Below are positions 9,887 to 20,881 of a stretch of DNA of 46,371 bases, piece by piece. This DNA is from Sporothrix humicola (lineage: Eukaryota; Ascomycota; Sordariomycetes; Ophiostomatales; Ophiostomataceae): the NCBI GenBank assembly GCA_021396245.1, contig WNYE01000151.1, forward strand, positions 1-46,371, written 5' to 3'. A model generated the notes under the pieces. The model had not been told where the DNA came from and ran no database searches. It saw only the letters and a program-made list of their open reading frames with translations. Positions within the stretch are counted from its first letter, which is position 1. Each line of letters starts with the position of its first letter. The translations under genes and the position numbers were made by a program.

Positions 9887-11410
9887 CTACCAGCCATACA
9901 CAAACGTCACCTTCTTGTCGCCGTAGCGCTTGTCGTTTGAGTTCTCCTCTGCAATCTCCTCGGCCGTCATTCCGGCCACGATCTTGGCACGGTGGCGGTT
10001 GACCATCTGTAGAACTATGGCGTTGGCGGCGAACAGAATAAAACCGGCGGCTGCAAGCCCGAGCGTGATCAGGAGCGGTGTGCGGTAAGACGGGCCGTAC
10101 TTGGACATGAAGATCATGCTGCCAATGAGGCCCGAGAAGTTGCCCCAGCCGTTGATGCCCAGAACGACCACACGCATGCCCGGTTCAGGCGTGTTGCCAG
10201 AGAGCCACGAGACCTGGAGCGGCGAGCCAATAAAGCTGCCAGCAACAAGCAGAACCAGTCCGCCGTATCGTCCCTTGTAGTTGTCGAGCGGCAGGCCAAC
10301 AGTCAAGCTGAGTCCGGCAATGGACACGATGAGAGCCCCCAGCAGGCCGTAGAGACGACGCTTGTACTTGTCGGACGCATACGACACGCTCAGGCCCACG
10401 ACACAGCCGGCCACGTACGGCGGCACCGTCATGAGGTTGGCAGTGGCGCCAGTGTAGCCAAGAGCCTGCACAACAATGGGGAAGAACGTCGTCAAACCAA
10501 GTGCAGTAACGCCCTGGCAGATATTGGGAAGCAGCAAGAAGTACATCTTCCAGTCCAGGATGCCCTCGATAATGTCGCGCTTGGTGATCTTGTTGGCCTG
10601 GCTGACGTTGGCGGCGGCGTCAATCTTCATGCGGCGGACACCAAACTCTTGCTGTTCCGGCGTCAGGAACCAGGCAGAAGCGACGTCACGCGGGAGCCAG
10701 AAGGGCGTAACCAGAGCAATGAGCACAGAGCAGGCGCCCTCGATGATGAACAGGTACTGCCAGCTGAAGAGGCTGCCGTTGATGTGGAAGCAGCCGTAGG
10801 CAATCAGGCCACCAAAGGCGGTGGCAATGGCGTAGCAAGAATAAAACATGGCAATGCGGAAGGCCACGTCGTAGCGGGGGTAGAAGACAGAGAGATAGGA
10901 CATGACCGTCGGATAGAGGCCCGTCTCAAAGAGCCCGAGAAGGATGCGGACGGCCAACAGCTGCCCGCGCGTTTTTACAAAGGCCGTGGCAATTGTGACG
11001 ACACCCCAGAGCACGCCAATGATGCCGAGCCAGCGTGCCTGGCCGACGCGCTTGCCAATGACCGTGGACACCGGCGCAAATGGGATGTAGGTGGCGTAGA
11101 ACAATGAGGCGGCCTCGTTGATGACATGCGGATCGAGCCCCAAGTCCTTGGAGAGACCGCCCGTCTGAGCATTGCCCAGGTTGCTGCGGTCCAGGCCATT
11201 GAAAATGTAGATGAGGGCGCAGAAGCCCATGAGGAACAGGTCCAGACGACGGTTCAGCGACCGATGCATCTTCTTCTCCTCAGGTGTCTCGGGGACATAG
11301 CCGTTGAGATACGACTTTTGCAGGTTCTGCTGAATCTCTTTGGCATCAATGACCTCGGCGGCCTCCTCGTGCTGCCGCACATCGGCCAGTGGTGTTACCT
11401 TGTCGTCCAT
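9887..11410 (-). CDS. MFS permease, anion:cation symporter (Dal5/allantoate permease-like)
   Basis: Plasma-membrane importer of the ACS family, whose known members carry organic anions such as allantoate, nicotinate, pantothenate or biotin. 507 aa with no intron. A charged N-tail leads to RRLDLFLMGFCALIYIFNGLDRSNLGNAQ, the typical ACS first-helix block with Asp-Arg. Later come RILLGLFETGLYPTVMSYLSVFYPR, FSWQYLFIIEG, DWKMYFLLLPN, and about 12 hydrophobic helices in two halves with a central loop. The C-tail ends KKVTFVYGW. The start MDDKVTPL at 11410 was preferred over in-frame upstream codons because those encode an unconserved stretch. It is divergent from the second SDR (749 bp). The promoter has CreA-like sites. 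The substrate is unknown; context suggests an acid or vitamin-like compound. Confidence 0.92.
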   Translation of the reverse strand: MDDKVTPLADVRQHEEAAEVIDAKEIQQNLQKSYLNGYVPETPEEKKMHRSLNRRLDLFLMGFCALIYIFNGLDRSNLGNAQTGGLSKDLGLDPHVINEAASLFYATYIPFAPVSTVIGKRVGQARWLGIIGVLWGVVTIATAFVKTRGQLLAVRILLGLFETGLYPTVMSYLSVFYPRYDVAFRIAMFYSCYAIATAFGGLIAYGCFHINGSLFSWQYLFIIEGACSVLIALVTPFWLPRDVASAWFLTPEQQEFGVRRMKIDAAANVSQANKITKRDIIEGILDWKMYFLLLPNICQGVTALGLTTFFPIVVQALGYTGATANLMTVPPYVAGCVVGLSVSYASDKYKRRLYGLLGALIVSIAGLSLTVGLPLDNYKGRYGGLVLLVAGSFIGSPLQVSWLSGNTPEPGMRVVVLGINGWGNFSGLIGSMIFMSKYGPSYRTPLLITLGLAAAGFILFAANAIVLQMVNRHRAKIVAGMTAEEIAEENSNDKRYGDKKVTFVYGW

Positions 11411-12159
11411 TCCAAGTGGTTGTGGTGGAAGAAGGGCAATGAAAGTGTAAGAATGGTGATCGTGGATTGTGCTTAATGTATCTGACTTGGGACCGAACGA
11501 TAAAGTGTCACGATCTGCAGACAAGATCAGATGAGAGGACATGAGACTGCATACCCATCCTTTATGTACAATGCGTCGTGCGGCGAGACCTGACAACAAC
11601 GCGAAATGGGCATAAAAACTGATTGAACGGCACACGAGTCGCGGTTACTGTGTCTGGGGTCCCCGTGGGGAATCATGCGCTGACGGTGTGATTGGATGCC
11701 ATGTTGCTGCCCTGTGTGTATTTTGCGTCCATTTGCGTTCTGATTTTCATTTCTGCCTTTGGTGGAATTCCATCTCCGCAAAAAGATCCTTGCCGTTTAC
11801 CTTGTGCCCGTCAATCACCATAGCCGATTCATTAGCGCCGTCGGGTTCCATGCTGGTCGCTCGGTTATGGACGTCCAGAAAGGGGCTATGAACATGAATC
11901 GTTGTGGATTTACCCAACAGGGTTTGGCGTGGCCGACTAACAACATTAGCCCCTGCGGCCTCGAAGAAATTGAAGACAACACGAATTCGTCCAAAACACG
12001 GCGGCACTGGTGAGGCTGGGGCTGCGGGGAAGTCGTCTCGTACATCGGAGCAGCGTAAGGCTCGATAAGTTAAAATGCATTACATTCAAAAGGGAAACAG
12101 TTTGGCAATAGAGGGAGAAGAGAAATAGATCCAGACCGGACGAGACCAACGACAACATC
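11411..12159. promoter_or_regulatory. Divergent promoter of ACS permease and SDR
   Basis: 749 bp between the two ATGs. It includes CTGGGG at 11654-11659 immediately followed by the near-palindrome TCCCCGTGGGGA at 11660-11671. Both CTGGGG and GTGGGG fit the CreA consensus SYGGRG, so carbon-catabolite repression is plausible but inferred. No gene is supported in this stretch. Confidence 0.5.
11654..11671. promoter_or_regulatory. Tandem CreA-like sites with palindrome TCCCCGTGGGGA
   Basis: Two SYGGRG matches lie about 250 bp upstream of the ACS permease start. The identical 12-mer occurs two bases before the TATA box of the sugar transporter at 25168. Binding is predicted from the consensus only. 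Confidence 0.5.
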
Positions 12160-13059
12160 ATGGACGCCACTACCTTAACTCTCCAGCCACCAAGCGCTAT
12201 CCAGAACCGCCTTGCCGGCCACGTCGCCATCATCACGGGCGCCGCGGGCTACATCGGACTCGAGACAACGCACCGTTTTCTACAGGAGGGGGCCCGGGTA
12301 GCACTCATTGACCTTGACGACGAAAAGCTGGCCCGTGCCAAGGCGGCACTTGCCGACATTCCAAACAGCGCCGAAAATACGCTTTACATCCGTGCCGACG
12401 TAACGTCCGAGCCGGCAACGGAGGACTTTGTCAAGCAGACAGTGGCCCACTTTGGGCGCCTCGACAGTGCTTTTCTGAGTGCGGGCCTGTCGTACACCCG
12501 GACAAGCATTCTGGAGACGGACGTTGACCTGTATGACAAAGTATTGGCAGTCAACTGCAGATCTGGTGAGTTTTTTGTATCTCGTCTTTGTTTTTTTTGT
12601 TTTTTTTTTGGTGGACATTCTATGTCTCCGATTTGCACATGTTGCTCACGTATAACAGCCTTCCTCGGCGTCAAGCACTGCGGCCGTGCTATGAAGGATC
12701 TTGGCAATGGTGGCAGCATCATTCTTGCCTCGTCAGCATCCGGCCTCCGTGCCAGCCGTGGCATGACCGCCTATTCCATGGCCAAGTTTGCCCTGCGTGG
12801 CCTTTCGCTGACTGCCGCAAACGAGCTTGGGCCCTTTGGCATCCGCATCAACACCATCCATCCCAGCGGCGTCGATTCGCCGATGTTCGAGATGTCGTGG
12901 CCCGAAGAAGAGCGCAATGCCATGCTGCTCAACGTACCGTTGCGCAGATGGGCTCAACCAAACGACATTGCAGCCGTGATTGCATTTCTGGCCAGCAACG
13001 ATGCACAGTATCTGACGGGTGGAGCATACAAGGTCGACGGAGGTTCTGTATACAATTGA
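12160..13059 (+). CDS. Short-chain dehydrogenase/reductase (classical SDR)
   Basis: NAD(P)-dependent alcohol/ketone oxidoreductase, 268 aa after removal of one intron (12566-12658, GTGAGT..AACAG, with an internal T tract). Features: HVAIITGAAGYIG cofactor loop (residues 26-33), LIDLDD with the acidic residue typical of NAD preference, catalytic Ser near 161 in LASSASG, Y174-S-M-A-K178, and the C-terminal YLTGGAYKVDGGS. The intron is 93 nt and has no in-frame stop, so an unspliced message would encode 299 aa with a 31-residue insert after the NCRS segment. It is followed on the same strand by the BVMO; SDR plus BVMO is the classic pair for oxidising a cyclic alcohol to its ketone and then to a lactone. 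The substrate is unknown. Confidence 0.91.
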   Translation: MDATTLTLQPPSAIQNRLAGHVAIITGAAGYIGLETTHRFLQEGARVALIDLDDEKLARAKAALADIPNSAENTLYIRADVTSEPATEDFVKQTVAHFGRLDSAFLSAGLSYTRTSILETDVDLYDKVLAVNCRSGEFFVSRLCFFCFFFGGHSMSPICTCCSRITAFLGVKHCGRAMKDLGNGGSIILASSASGLRASRGMTAYSMAKFALRGLSLTAANELGPFGIRINTIHPSGVDSPMFEMSWPEEERNAMLLNVPLRRWAQPNDIAAVIAFLASNDAQYLTGGAYKVDGGSVYN

Positions 13060-13951
13060 TTGGCGATGCAGGAGCTTCTTGGCAAAATATGTAATTCCAA
13101 TGGAATGTTATTGGTCCTCTAACGATGTGATTTTTATAACGTGAATTTTGTCTGATATTCACTTCACTTTACAATTCTTATTTATTATGTGGAAGTTTTT
13201 TTTTTTTTTTTTTTTCAAATTACATTGTGTTCTTCACTTTCATATTCTTTTTCCCCTTCTCCTTTTTCCTTTCTTTTTTTTTTTTTTTTGGCCTAAAAAA
13301 AAGAAATAGAAATGTATAAAATAAATAAATAAATACAATTACCAGAAGTAAACATAAATTGGATCAACGCACAATGCCAATGAAATTAAGAAAACGGGAA
13401 CCGTGACGAGAGCACGCAGCAAACAGACATGGTATCATTGATTTCTGACATATGCAGTTAGAAGAGCGAACTGACGCCCCAGAGCCAACACTTGTAGATC
13501 GGCGCCGCTAGCGGCACAGGTAAACCTCCACAACCGACCATAGCCTATGGCCCACAACAGCCTCTCCAGGCTGGCCGTAGGCTAGCACGACTACTCCACA
13601 GGCTCAAGTGTGAAGACGTGGAGTATGGTTCGGGGTTGGAAATGGGCACCAGGATCTTGCATGCTGTGGTAAATTCAAAGGGAGGAGGGGAAAGACAACA
13701 GCATGGCACAAATGCCCGTAGACAATTTGTTTAGTCCAGCTCCTTGTTTGACTCCATTGCCGAGCCTTGGACGTGACCGCGTTCTTCTCTCCCCATCATC
13801 ACGCCAGGACTTGTGGGATCAGATCGACATGACGAGGCTGGACAGCACTTGTGTTCTCCATATAGATACAGTCTGACAGGAAACGGACGAGTTGATTTGG
13901 TCTCGCAATAATCCAAATATATTATTCGACTACCGGTGCGCAAACTCCAAT
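13060..13951. other. Low-complexity spacer and BVMO promoter
   Basis: 892 bp without a supported gene. It holds a T20 run at 13196-13215 and a further T run near 13275-13289. There is a short palindrome (CCATAG-C-CTATGG) near 13537-13549. The right part presumably carries the BVMO promoter. Confidence 0.5.
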
Positions 13952-16110
13952 ATGCCCAACACACTGGACCACTGCAAAACCGACAGCACCTGTACCTTTC
14001 CCAACGACATGTCCCCCTTTATCAAAAACGGGCACTCGAAGCCCACGATACCTCTGGTGGCGTCACCGGACGCACCAACCCTGTTCAACTGGAAGAACGA
14101 AGACCAGAATGGCTACCAGATCACCGAGCAGCCGATGGGCACAAAACGGCAGATTAAGATTGTCATCCTGGGTGCGGGCGCATCGGGCATTAACTTTCTA
14201 AAGCTGGCACAAGACCAGCTCGAGGACGTTGAGCTGGTGTGTCTGGAGAAGAACCCCGAAGTGGGTGGCACTTGGTTTGAGAACACGTACCCCGGCGTGG
14301 CCTGCGACATTCCGTCCGTGTCGTATCAGTTCACGTGGGAGCCGTATATCTGGCCCGAATACTACTCGTCCGGCGCAGAGATCCAGAAGTATCTGCGTGG
14401 CATCGTCGACAAATATGGGCTCATGCAATACATCCGTTTGCAGCATGCCATCACCGGCGCCGAGTGGAGGGAGGACGTCGGAAAGTGGCACATTACAGCC
14501 ACGGGGTCCGACGGGAAGCTGGTGGAAGAGACGTGTGACGTGTTTGTGAATGGCGGCGGAGTGCTGAAGTAAGTGACGCACGTTTTGACTTTTGGTATAA
14601 TTTCAAAGTCCCACGGATACACTATCTAACACGGCACAGCAAGTTCCGGTACCCGAATATCCAGGGCTTGCAGTCGTTCAAGGGCAAGCTGATGCACACG
14701 GCTCGGTGGGACAACGAGTACGACTTGATAGGAAAGAGTGTGGCGGTGATAGGCGCCGGCAGCAGCGCTGCGCAGGTTGTGCCGAGTATCCTACCACAAG
14801 TGAAGGAGCTGCACAACTTTATCAAGTCGCCGACATGGATCACGGCCGGCTTTGCGCAGCGGTTTGCAGGTCCTGACGGCGGAAACTTCTCCTGTGAGTG
14901 AGGGAGGGGGAAAGAGGCATTTACGGTCTTGGAAAGGAAGTATCATTGCTGACAAAATTATGTGTAGACTCCGAAAAGCAGAAGAAGCTCCTAAGCGAAG
15001 ACAGCGAGTCGTATCTCGAGTACCGCAAGATGATTGAGAGTGAGATCGGCCAGCGGTTCCGTTTCTTGATGAACGACGGGCCCGAGGCGTCCGAGGCAAG
15101 AAAGGTGAGTAAACGCAGACCAGTCTTCCTATCATAACATGTGCCCTGCTAATAATGACAGCATTCCGAGGCGGAGATGCGCCGCAAACTCAAGGGAAAC
15201 GAGGCCATTGCCGACGCCATCATCCCAACGAACTTCAATGTTGGCTGCCGTCGACCGACTCCAGGAGAAGGCTACCTCGAGGCACTTGTCGACCCCAAGA
15301 CGACCGTGCACACAAAACAAATGCAGCGCGTCACGGACTCTGGATTTGTGGCACACGATGGCACCGATCACACTGTCGACGTCATTATCTGCGCCACGGG
15401 CTTTGACACGTCGTGGATCCCTCGCTTCCCAGTGATCGTCAACGGCACAGATCTGAGAGACACCTGGGCCAAAGGACCGCTGACGTATCTTGGCGTTGGC
15501 GTGCCAAACGTGCCAAACTACTTTTTGTCTGTCGGGCCGGTGAGTGACACTCTTTCCCAACGATATTCTGTTTCTTGATTTGCGTCATGTCCTTGCCGTA
15601 GTTGATTTCTTCTCTTCTTTCCCCCTTACCCTTCCTCCTTCAAAATACCCACGCTAACAACCACAGTACGCCCCCCTCGCCGTCGGCTCATTGCTGCCCG
15701 TCATCGAGGTGTACGCAAACTACATCATTGCCGCCGTCACCAAGATGCAAAATGACGGCATCAAGTCTCTGACGCCAAAGATGACGGCAGTTCAGGCATT
15801 CAAGGCACACCACGACCTGTATGTCAAGCGTACTGCCTGGTCTGGCCCCTGCTCTTCCTGGTTCAAAAAGGGAGACCCCAACGGCTCTCTGACCATGTAT
15901 CCTGGGTCGCGGGTGCACTTTTTCGAGCTGATGAAGACTCCCCGGTACGAGGACTTTGACTTTGACTACCTTTCGTCCAACCAGTGGGCATTCCTAGGCA
16001 ACGGCTTCCACATGCGCGAGTTTGACGGCCGTGACACCACGTACTGGCTAGGTCTCCTTGGTGGCCAGGACCGCCAGCCACAGTTCAATGAGGACATTCT
16101 GCGAATTTGA
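13952..16110 (+). CDS. FAD-dependent Baeyer-Villiger monooxygenase (type I)
   Basis: Flavoprotein that uses NADPH and O2 to insert oxygen next to a carbonyl, turning ketones into esters or lactones. 609 aa in five exons (introns 14569-14639, 14894-14967, 15105-15161, 15540-15666). Visible: the FAD Rossmann motif GAGASG at residues 74-79, GGTWFENTYPGVACD, the BVMO fingerprint FxGxxxHxxxWD as FKGKLMHTARWD (residues 219-230), the second Rossmann motif GAGSSA near 244-249 for NADPH, and the late CATGFDTSWIP motif. These separate it from plain flavin monooxygenases. The start at 13952 was chosen as the first ATG giving a plausible N-terminus; 14009 is an alternative. It lies on the same strand as the SDR about 890 bp upstream. 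The substrate cannot be told from sequence. Confidence 0.94.
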
Positions 16111-17986
16111 GATGTTTTGCTGGAGCGTGGTAGAGATATACTTATAGAAAGTTTTAAATTTGGACACGTATTGATGCTACTTTTGCTCTACTTAACTTTA
16201 TCAGCCACCAGAGATGCAAGCATCGTAGGCATTAATGGCCGAATTATTTCTTTTCACTTACGTATGTTTGTCATCGAGGAAAGCTAACACGGATTATTCT
16301 AGGCTCATGAATTAATTTTACTATCATTTAAAAAAAATAGTTAACCAAATCAATCCAACCACAGCGAGGTCGCGTATGAAGTCGTAGCTCACTCGCCTGA
16401 CTTGGCTGCGATGATAGAGGCGGTGCTGAGACGTTACGGCGTCGCGCATGTCGGTGGTGCTGAAACATTGCGGCTCAGAGAACGTAGGCGGTAGATGATG
16501 TAGAGGCCGAGAGACGAGGCAAAATGCCATTCTGCCATCCTGGTCGCAGCATCCCGGTCGACGGCTCTGACCTCTGGAAATAAGATCATCACCGAAAACG
16601 TGCTTTGACACGGGAAAACACTAGATGCTTTCAGTGGGCCCTGTAAGCCAGGTTGTGATCGCTCAAACACAAAGTCGGATGATTGGCATCCACCTGAAAC
16701 ACTACGCTGGCCGCTCACTGGGCCTCCTCTCAGGCCCCTTTTACATCTTTCCCACGCATATTTTCCACCATTTACTGTCAAAAGTACGACGTACGACCCA
16801 AGATACCTGGTCACAGACAAGGATGGCTTTCTTTCGCGATCGCCATAGAGTCGCCATACAGTGAATGTTTCGTCGATCTTTGATCTCTGCGCGTGATTCA
16901 CTGGAAATCTCGCAGTTCGGCCGTGTCCAACCGATCCCATTGCCACTTCAACCCTTCAACAACGATAATTCATACGGGAAAATTCCTAGATAATTACCCG
17001 TTGACCGGCGGAGCTTTAATGGGCCTTGAGAAGCGCGAAAGAGTGAAGCAATAATAGGCCGCAAAACAGGCCGTAAAGAGGTCGCAATCGAGGTCAAATG
17101 TGTTGCAAGAATTGTCGCAAAAAAACGTGACGATTCCTATCAAAGTACCGGCTGCAATTTGGTTTTGTTTATATCCGGCATTTTGGACGCTATGAGACGG
17201 AGGAGACCCAGTTCGATGAGTTCCACGACAGAATGGATGCCATTTGCATGAAATCACGGTTTATTCCACTTTGCTCACTCTTGGCAGTGTTTGAATGCGA
17301 TTCTGCGTTTCGGGCATCTGTGTTTACAACCTCCACCACTAGACCCTCTGTGGCGTGATGATAGACTGTTGTTATGGGAATTTTGTAACTGGGCCTCACC
17401 CCCTCGGCCCAACTTCAGACATAGAATCCACGTCCTGTGAACTTCGAGAACATGCACTGCCAAATACCCTAGACGAAGCAAGCGGCACGCTCCACCATGC
17501 CCCATTTTGCATCTTCCATCATGTCAAGAAGCATCTCTCGCGCTGCTATGAGCTTGTTACAAGCTTCATTCTGTGACATGGCCCTATTCTGGGCCCACCA
17601 CGCTCTTTCCTCCTTGCCTCAAGGCCGCTGCGGATACAATTGATGTGATGAGTCTTTAGACTAGAATGATGAGGTTAAACTTTTATATAAAACGGCCCTC
17701 TAGGACCGTCAACAGAGTCATGCATTTCATAACCCGGAAGCTAGACTTTCTGCTCGTCGTTCACGGCTGTTTTTCTTTCTTTCTCTTCTTTTTCTTTTCT
17801 CTTCTTTATCTTTCACTTCTTCAGATATCTTGATGATATTTTTTTTCTGTCTTTTCTTTACACTCTTTGATGCTTTTTTATTATTAGTCTAGGCTGCGCC
17901 TGTTCTTTTCTTTTGTCTCCCCCCGCCCATCTCCTCCTTTTCAGTCCATATTTACCATCTCCTTACCTCAGATCCCTCAGATCACA
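16111..17986. other. Long intergenic region (1.9 kb) upstream of the Egh16-like gene
   Basis: No gene is supported; the longest frames lack any recognisable domain and have no intron-consistent extension. The right end carries the TATA box at 17684 and a pyrimidine-rich leader (about 17760-17840) for the next gene. Confidence 0.5.
17684..17692 (+). promoter_or_regulatory. TATA box of the Egh16-like gene
   Basis: TATATAAAA lies 303 nt before the ATG and is followed by a CT-rich tract typical of well-expressed fungal promoters. The same distance is seen for the carbonic anhydrase gene. Confidence 0.6.
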
Positions 17987-19136
17987 ATGTATTCCACAAT
18001 TCTGCGGGCATCCGCCTTCATCGCTGTTGCAAATGCACACGGCGTTCTTCTTAATGCCCAGGGCGATGCTGGGTCTCCGGCGAGTGTTGGCTTCCAAGGT
18101 ATGTACGACTGTCAGGACAAAGCATGTTATGCCCTGGACACTAACACCTTGACTACTCCTAGTCGACCTTAACATCCCAAGGAACTGCACGACGATTTCG
18201 CCCTGCCAACTGGACGCGACCATTATCCGGGACGCGGAAATCAATGCAAACGTGGTCAACGAGTGCGGCCGTACGGAGCTGACAGGCAACATCGATGTGG
18301 GCGAGAACACCGAGGCGGCTCTGGCAGCCGGTGCTGTGACGCAGGTCAAGGCCGGCAGCAAGATCACCGTGACGATCCACCAGGTCAACGCGGACGGCGC
18401 TGGTCCGTACACGTGCGACCTAGACCAGACGAGCAATGCCGGCATCATCTCGCACAACCTGACCGTGACCAACAACGTCCCCGGCGTCAACGGTCTCTCT
18501 CAGGCCAAGGAGCAGGTCTTTAACATCACCGTCGAAATGCCCGCCGATCTCCAGTGCACGGGCGCGTCAACCGGCAACATCTGCACTGTGCGGTGCCGCA
18601 ACAATGCCGTGGCCGGTCCTTTCGGCGGCTGCTTTGCCGTCCAGCAGACCGACGTTACGCCCAAGGTCAACACGGCTGCCAACATTGACACGGCGCAGTC
18701 ACTGGATGCCGTGCTTGCCCAGGTACAGCAAAACCAGCAGGACCTTCCTGCGGCCCTTAAAGCAAATGCAAATGCGGGTTCGACCGAGGCACTGCAGAAC
18801 GCGGCCGCCGTCGACCAGATTCTGGGCGTGACCGTCACTACCAAGAGCTCGCCCGTGCAGACGCCCGACGTAACAAATGCTGCTGCCGTGGCAGCGTCGG
18901 CGACGACGTCGGCTGCGACGACAACTACAGCTGCGAGTACCAACAATGGCCGGAAGGGTAACAACAATAACAACAACAATAACGGCAATGGCAATGGCAA
19001 TGGAAACAACAGAAACAACAAGGTCGATACCGATACGGTGGCAGCTGAGAAGCGGCAAGTCCAGGGCAAGGTATCATTCTCACGGAAGCTGCGGTGGGCA
19101 AATCGCAAGGCCGTTGCAGGCCCGGACTCCCTGTAG
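17987..19136 (+). CDS. Egh16-like secreted protein (GAS1/MAS3 family)
   Basis: Secreted protein of the Egh16/GAS family; members in Magnaporthe and Blumeria are expressed in appressoria and help penetration, with no known enzyme activity. 361 aa, one intron (18099-18162). The signal peptide MYSTILRASAFIAVANAHG is followed by the family hallmarks VLLNAQGDAGSPASVGFQ, NVVNECGRTEL, IHQVNADGAGPYTCDLD, STGNICTVRCRNNAVAGPFGGC and VQQTD. The cysteines are conserved in those blocks. After about residue 230 comes an Ala/Thr-rich region, then an Asn/Gly repeat (about 299-324) coded by AAC/AAT and GGC-AAT microsatellites, and a basic tail with an EKRQ dibasic site. The tail is variable in the family as far as I recall. 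A role in host or substrate contact is inferred from the family. Confidence 0.91.
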
Positions 19137-19640
19137 AAGACACAATGGGGCAAATGACAGTCGGGTACGTCGTTCAAGTCCATCAAACCTGTGGATTGTA
19201 TGTCGGCAGCTAGATACCGTACAGATAAAGTACGTCGTCGTGCGTGGGTGTACATAACGGAAAGCTCATTTGGAAAGGGCTTTGTAAATTATAGACTGAT
19301 AGAATGGCTGGCCACGTCGGTCTCGAACCTCTTGGCAATTACAATTGATGATGCATTCTTTTCTGAGGTCTTTGCATTTTTCACTTATCTGCGCTGTGTG
19401 TGTTAAAATGTTCATTGCGTGTTATGTGATTAATTTTTCCATAATTTCATTCACCTTTTCCGACGTGTGTCCTTTCCAGGGTAGCTCGTGATCTCTTACT
19501 ACGGCGCCTTGGTTGTTTTTTCTTCTTCTTCTTCATTTTTAGTTTTCTTTTTCTTCACTTTCTCCTATTTATATGTGATTGTGTCCCGCAATCTTTGACA
19601 TATGACTCCCCGGTCTTCGCTTTGCAACGGCGTTTGCCGT

Positions 19641-19680
19641 GATTTTTCGTGCCTTTTCGTGCATTCTCGTCAATATTCGT
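19641..19680. repeat. Four 10-bp-phased TTCGT units
   Basis: Four successive decamers end in TCGT: ..TTTTTCGT, GCCTTTTCGT, GCATTCTCGT, CAATATTCGT. Spacing is one helical turn. The second unit is identical to the decamers at 20491-20510. Confidence 0.7.
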
Positions 19681-20490
19681 CGGGTCGCGACATATCAAGC
19701 GGTGGAACTGGGAATAAAGTCTTACCAAATAACTTGATAATTTCACGGCAACTTGAACGAGAAAAGAAGACATATTATCGTAAGTCTGTTCTATTATAAG
19801 ATTGCAGAGAAAAATACAGTTTGATACACGTAGACGTAATTGTCGTGTTGCAGTTGTCGTTAATTGTTCGCATGGGCGGAATACGACGTCGAAACGGAAG
19901 AAATCAAACTGCCGTACCACCAACCTGGGACCGGATGGCCGTTGAGAGCCGTTATCTTTTCTGTCGGGCAATTAATATATTGGAAGAGAAAGGAGGCGTC
20001 ATTTGTGGCTGGAAACGGCATCCTCAGGCAGAGGCGTTACTTGGCATGTGGTATTTTGGCCCAACAACTTGTGCTCTGACCCTTCTATTTTGATTTTTCA
20101 TTTGAATTTCCATTTGTTGTTATGACAGAATGTAAATCGTAATGAAGATCCAGGAATCGTTGCTGATAAGAATTTTATATGTGAATCTGTTAATGCGACG
20201 TCAAGAAGTGTAAACATGGGAAGAATCAGCACCGAAGACAGAAGAAAGAGGCAGCAGACGTCGCGATTTTGAGCATCGTACGATATCATCGACGCCAAGG
20301 GGGGTGGAAACAGTCTCGACACACAAACACAGTAGCCGCGCTGGTGGAGTCCCCTGGAAACCCGTATTTGTTAGTGTGGCTTAACTGCCTTTCAGTGGCT
20401 GCCAAGCGCCGCCAAGTACGGCCAGGGCCGCTGTATTTCTCCTTTTTTCTCCCGTTTTCCCCTAATTCCTCCTGTCACAACAGCGACCAA

Positions 20491-20520
20491 GCCTTTTCGT
20501 GCCTTTTCGTAGCCTTTTCT
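20491..20520. repeat. Tandem decamer GCCTTTTCGT x2 plus a partial unit
   Basis: Two perfect copies of GCCTTTTCGT are followed by AGCCTTTTCT. The same decamer is found once at 19651-19660, 840 bp away, in the same spacer. Confidence 0.75.
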
Positions 20521-20873
20521 GTGGGCTTGGTGCCGGTGCCCAGCATTTCATCTCTCTGCCACTTCGTCGCGCGGCTGACAGCAATGCGTATATCAAACTC
20601 TTGGAACTCTTGGACTCTTCGACTCTTGGAGTATCATGAAGGAAGCTTAGGCGTCGGGTCTAGACCGTCGCATTGTCACAGCCAAGAGAGTCTTCCTTTT
20701 TGTTTTCTTTGACGCGCACTCATGTCAGAGCCGTGTTGGCGTTGGCATCCTGCACAGACCTATTGGGTAAACATGAACAGGAAATCAAAGACTGTCCTGT
20801 CAGATAGACAGAGCCTTTTACTCTGGGGCCTCCAATTAATTGCGCAGTCCGTGATCCGTGTCTTGGTTGGTGA

Positions 20874-20881
20874 TATATAAA
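20874..20881 (+). promoter_or_regulatory. TATA box of the alpha-carbonic anhydrase gene
   Basis: TATATAAA lies 303 nt before the ATG and is followed by a T/C-rich leader (about 20920-21120). The distance to the ATG equals that at the Egh16-like gene. Confidence 0.6.

Noticed and set aside
12384..12764. Antisense open frames across the second SDR
   Set aside because: Run across its intron and mirror its codons; the sense gene is clear.
16434..16946. 170-aa open frame on the minus strand
   Set aside because: No recognisable motif, odd composition, no intron-consistent extension.
19555..19971. 138-aa minus and 90-aa plus open frames in the spacer before the carbonic anhydrase
   Set aside because: No family features; the stretch has intron-like signals (GTAAGT..TTGCAG at 19780-19806) but no flanking coding sense.
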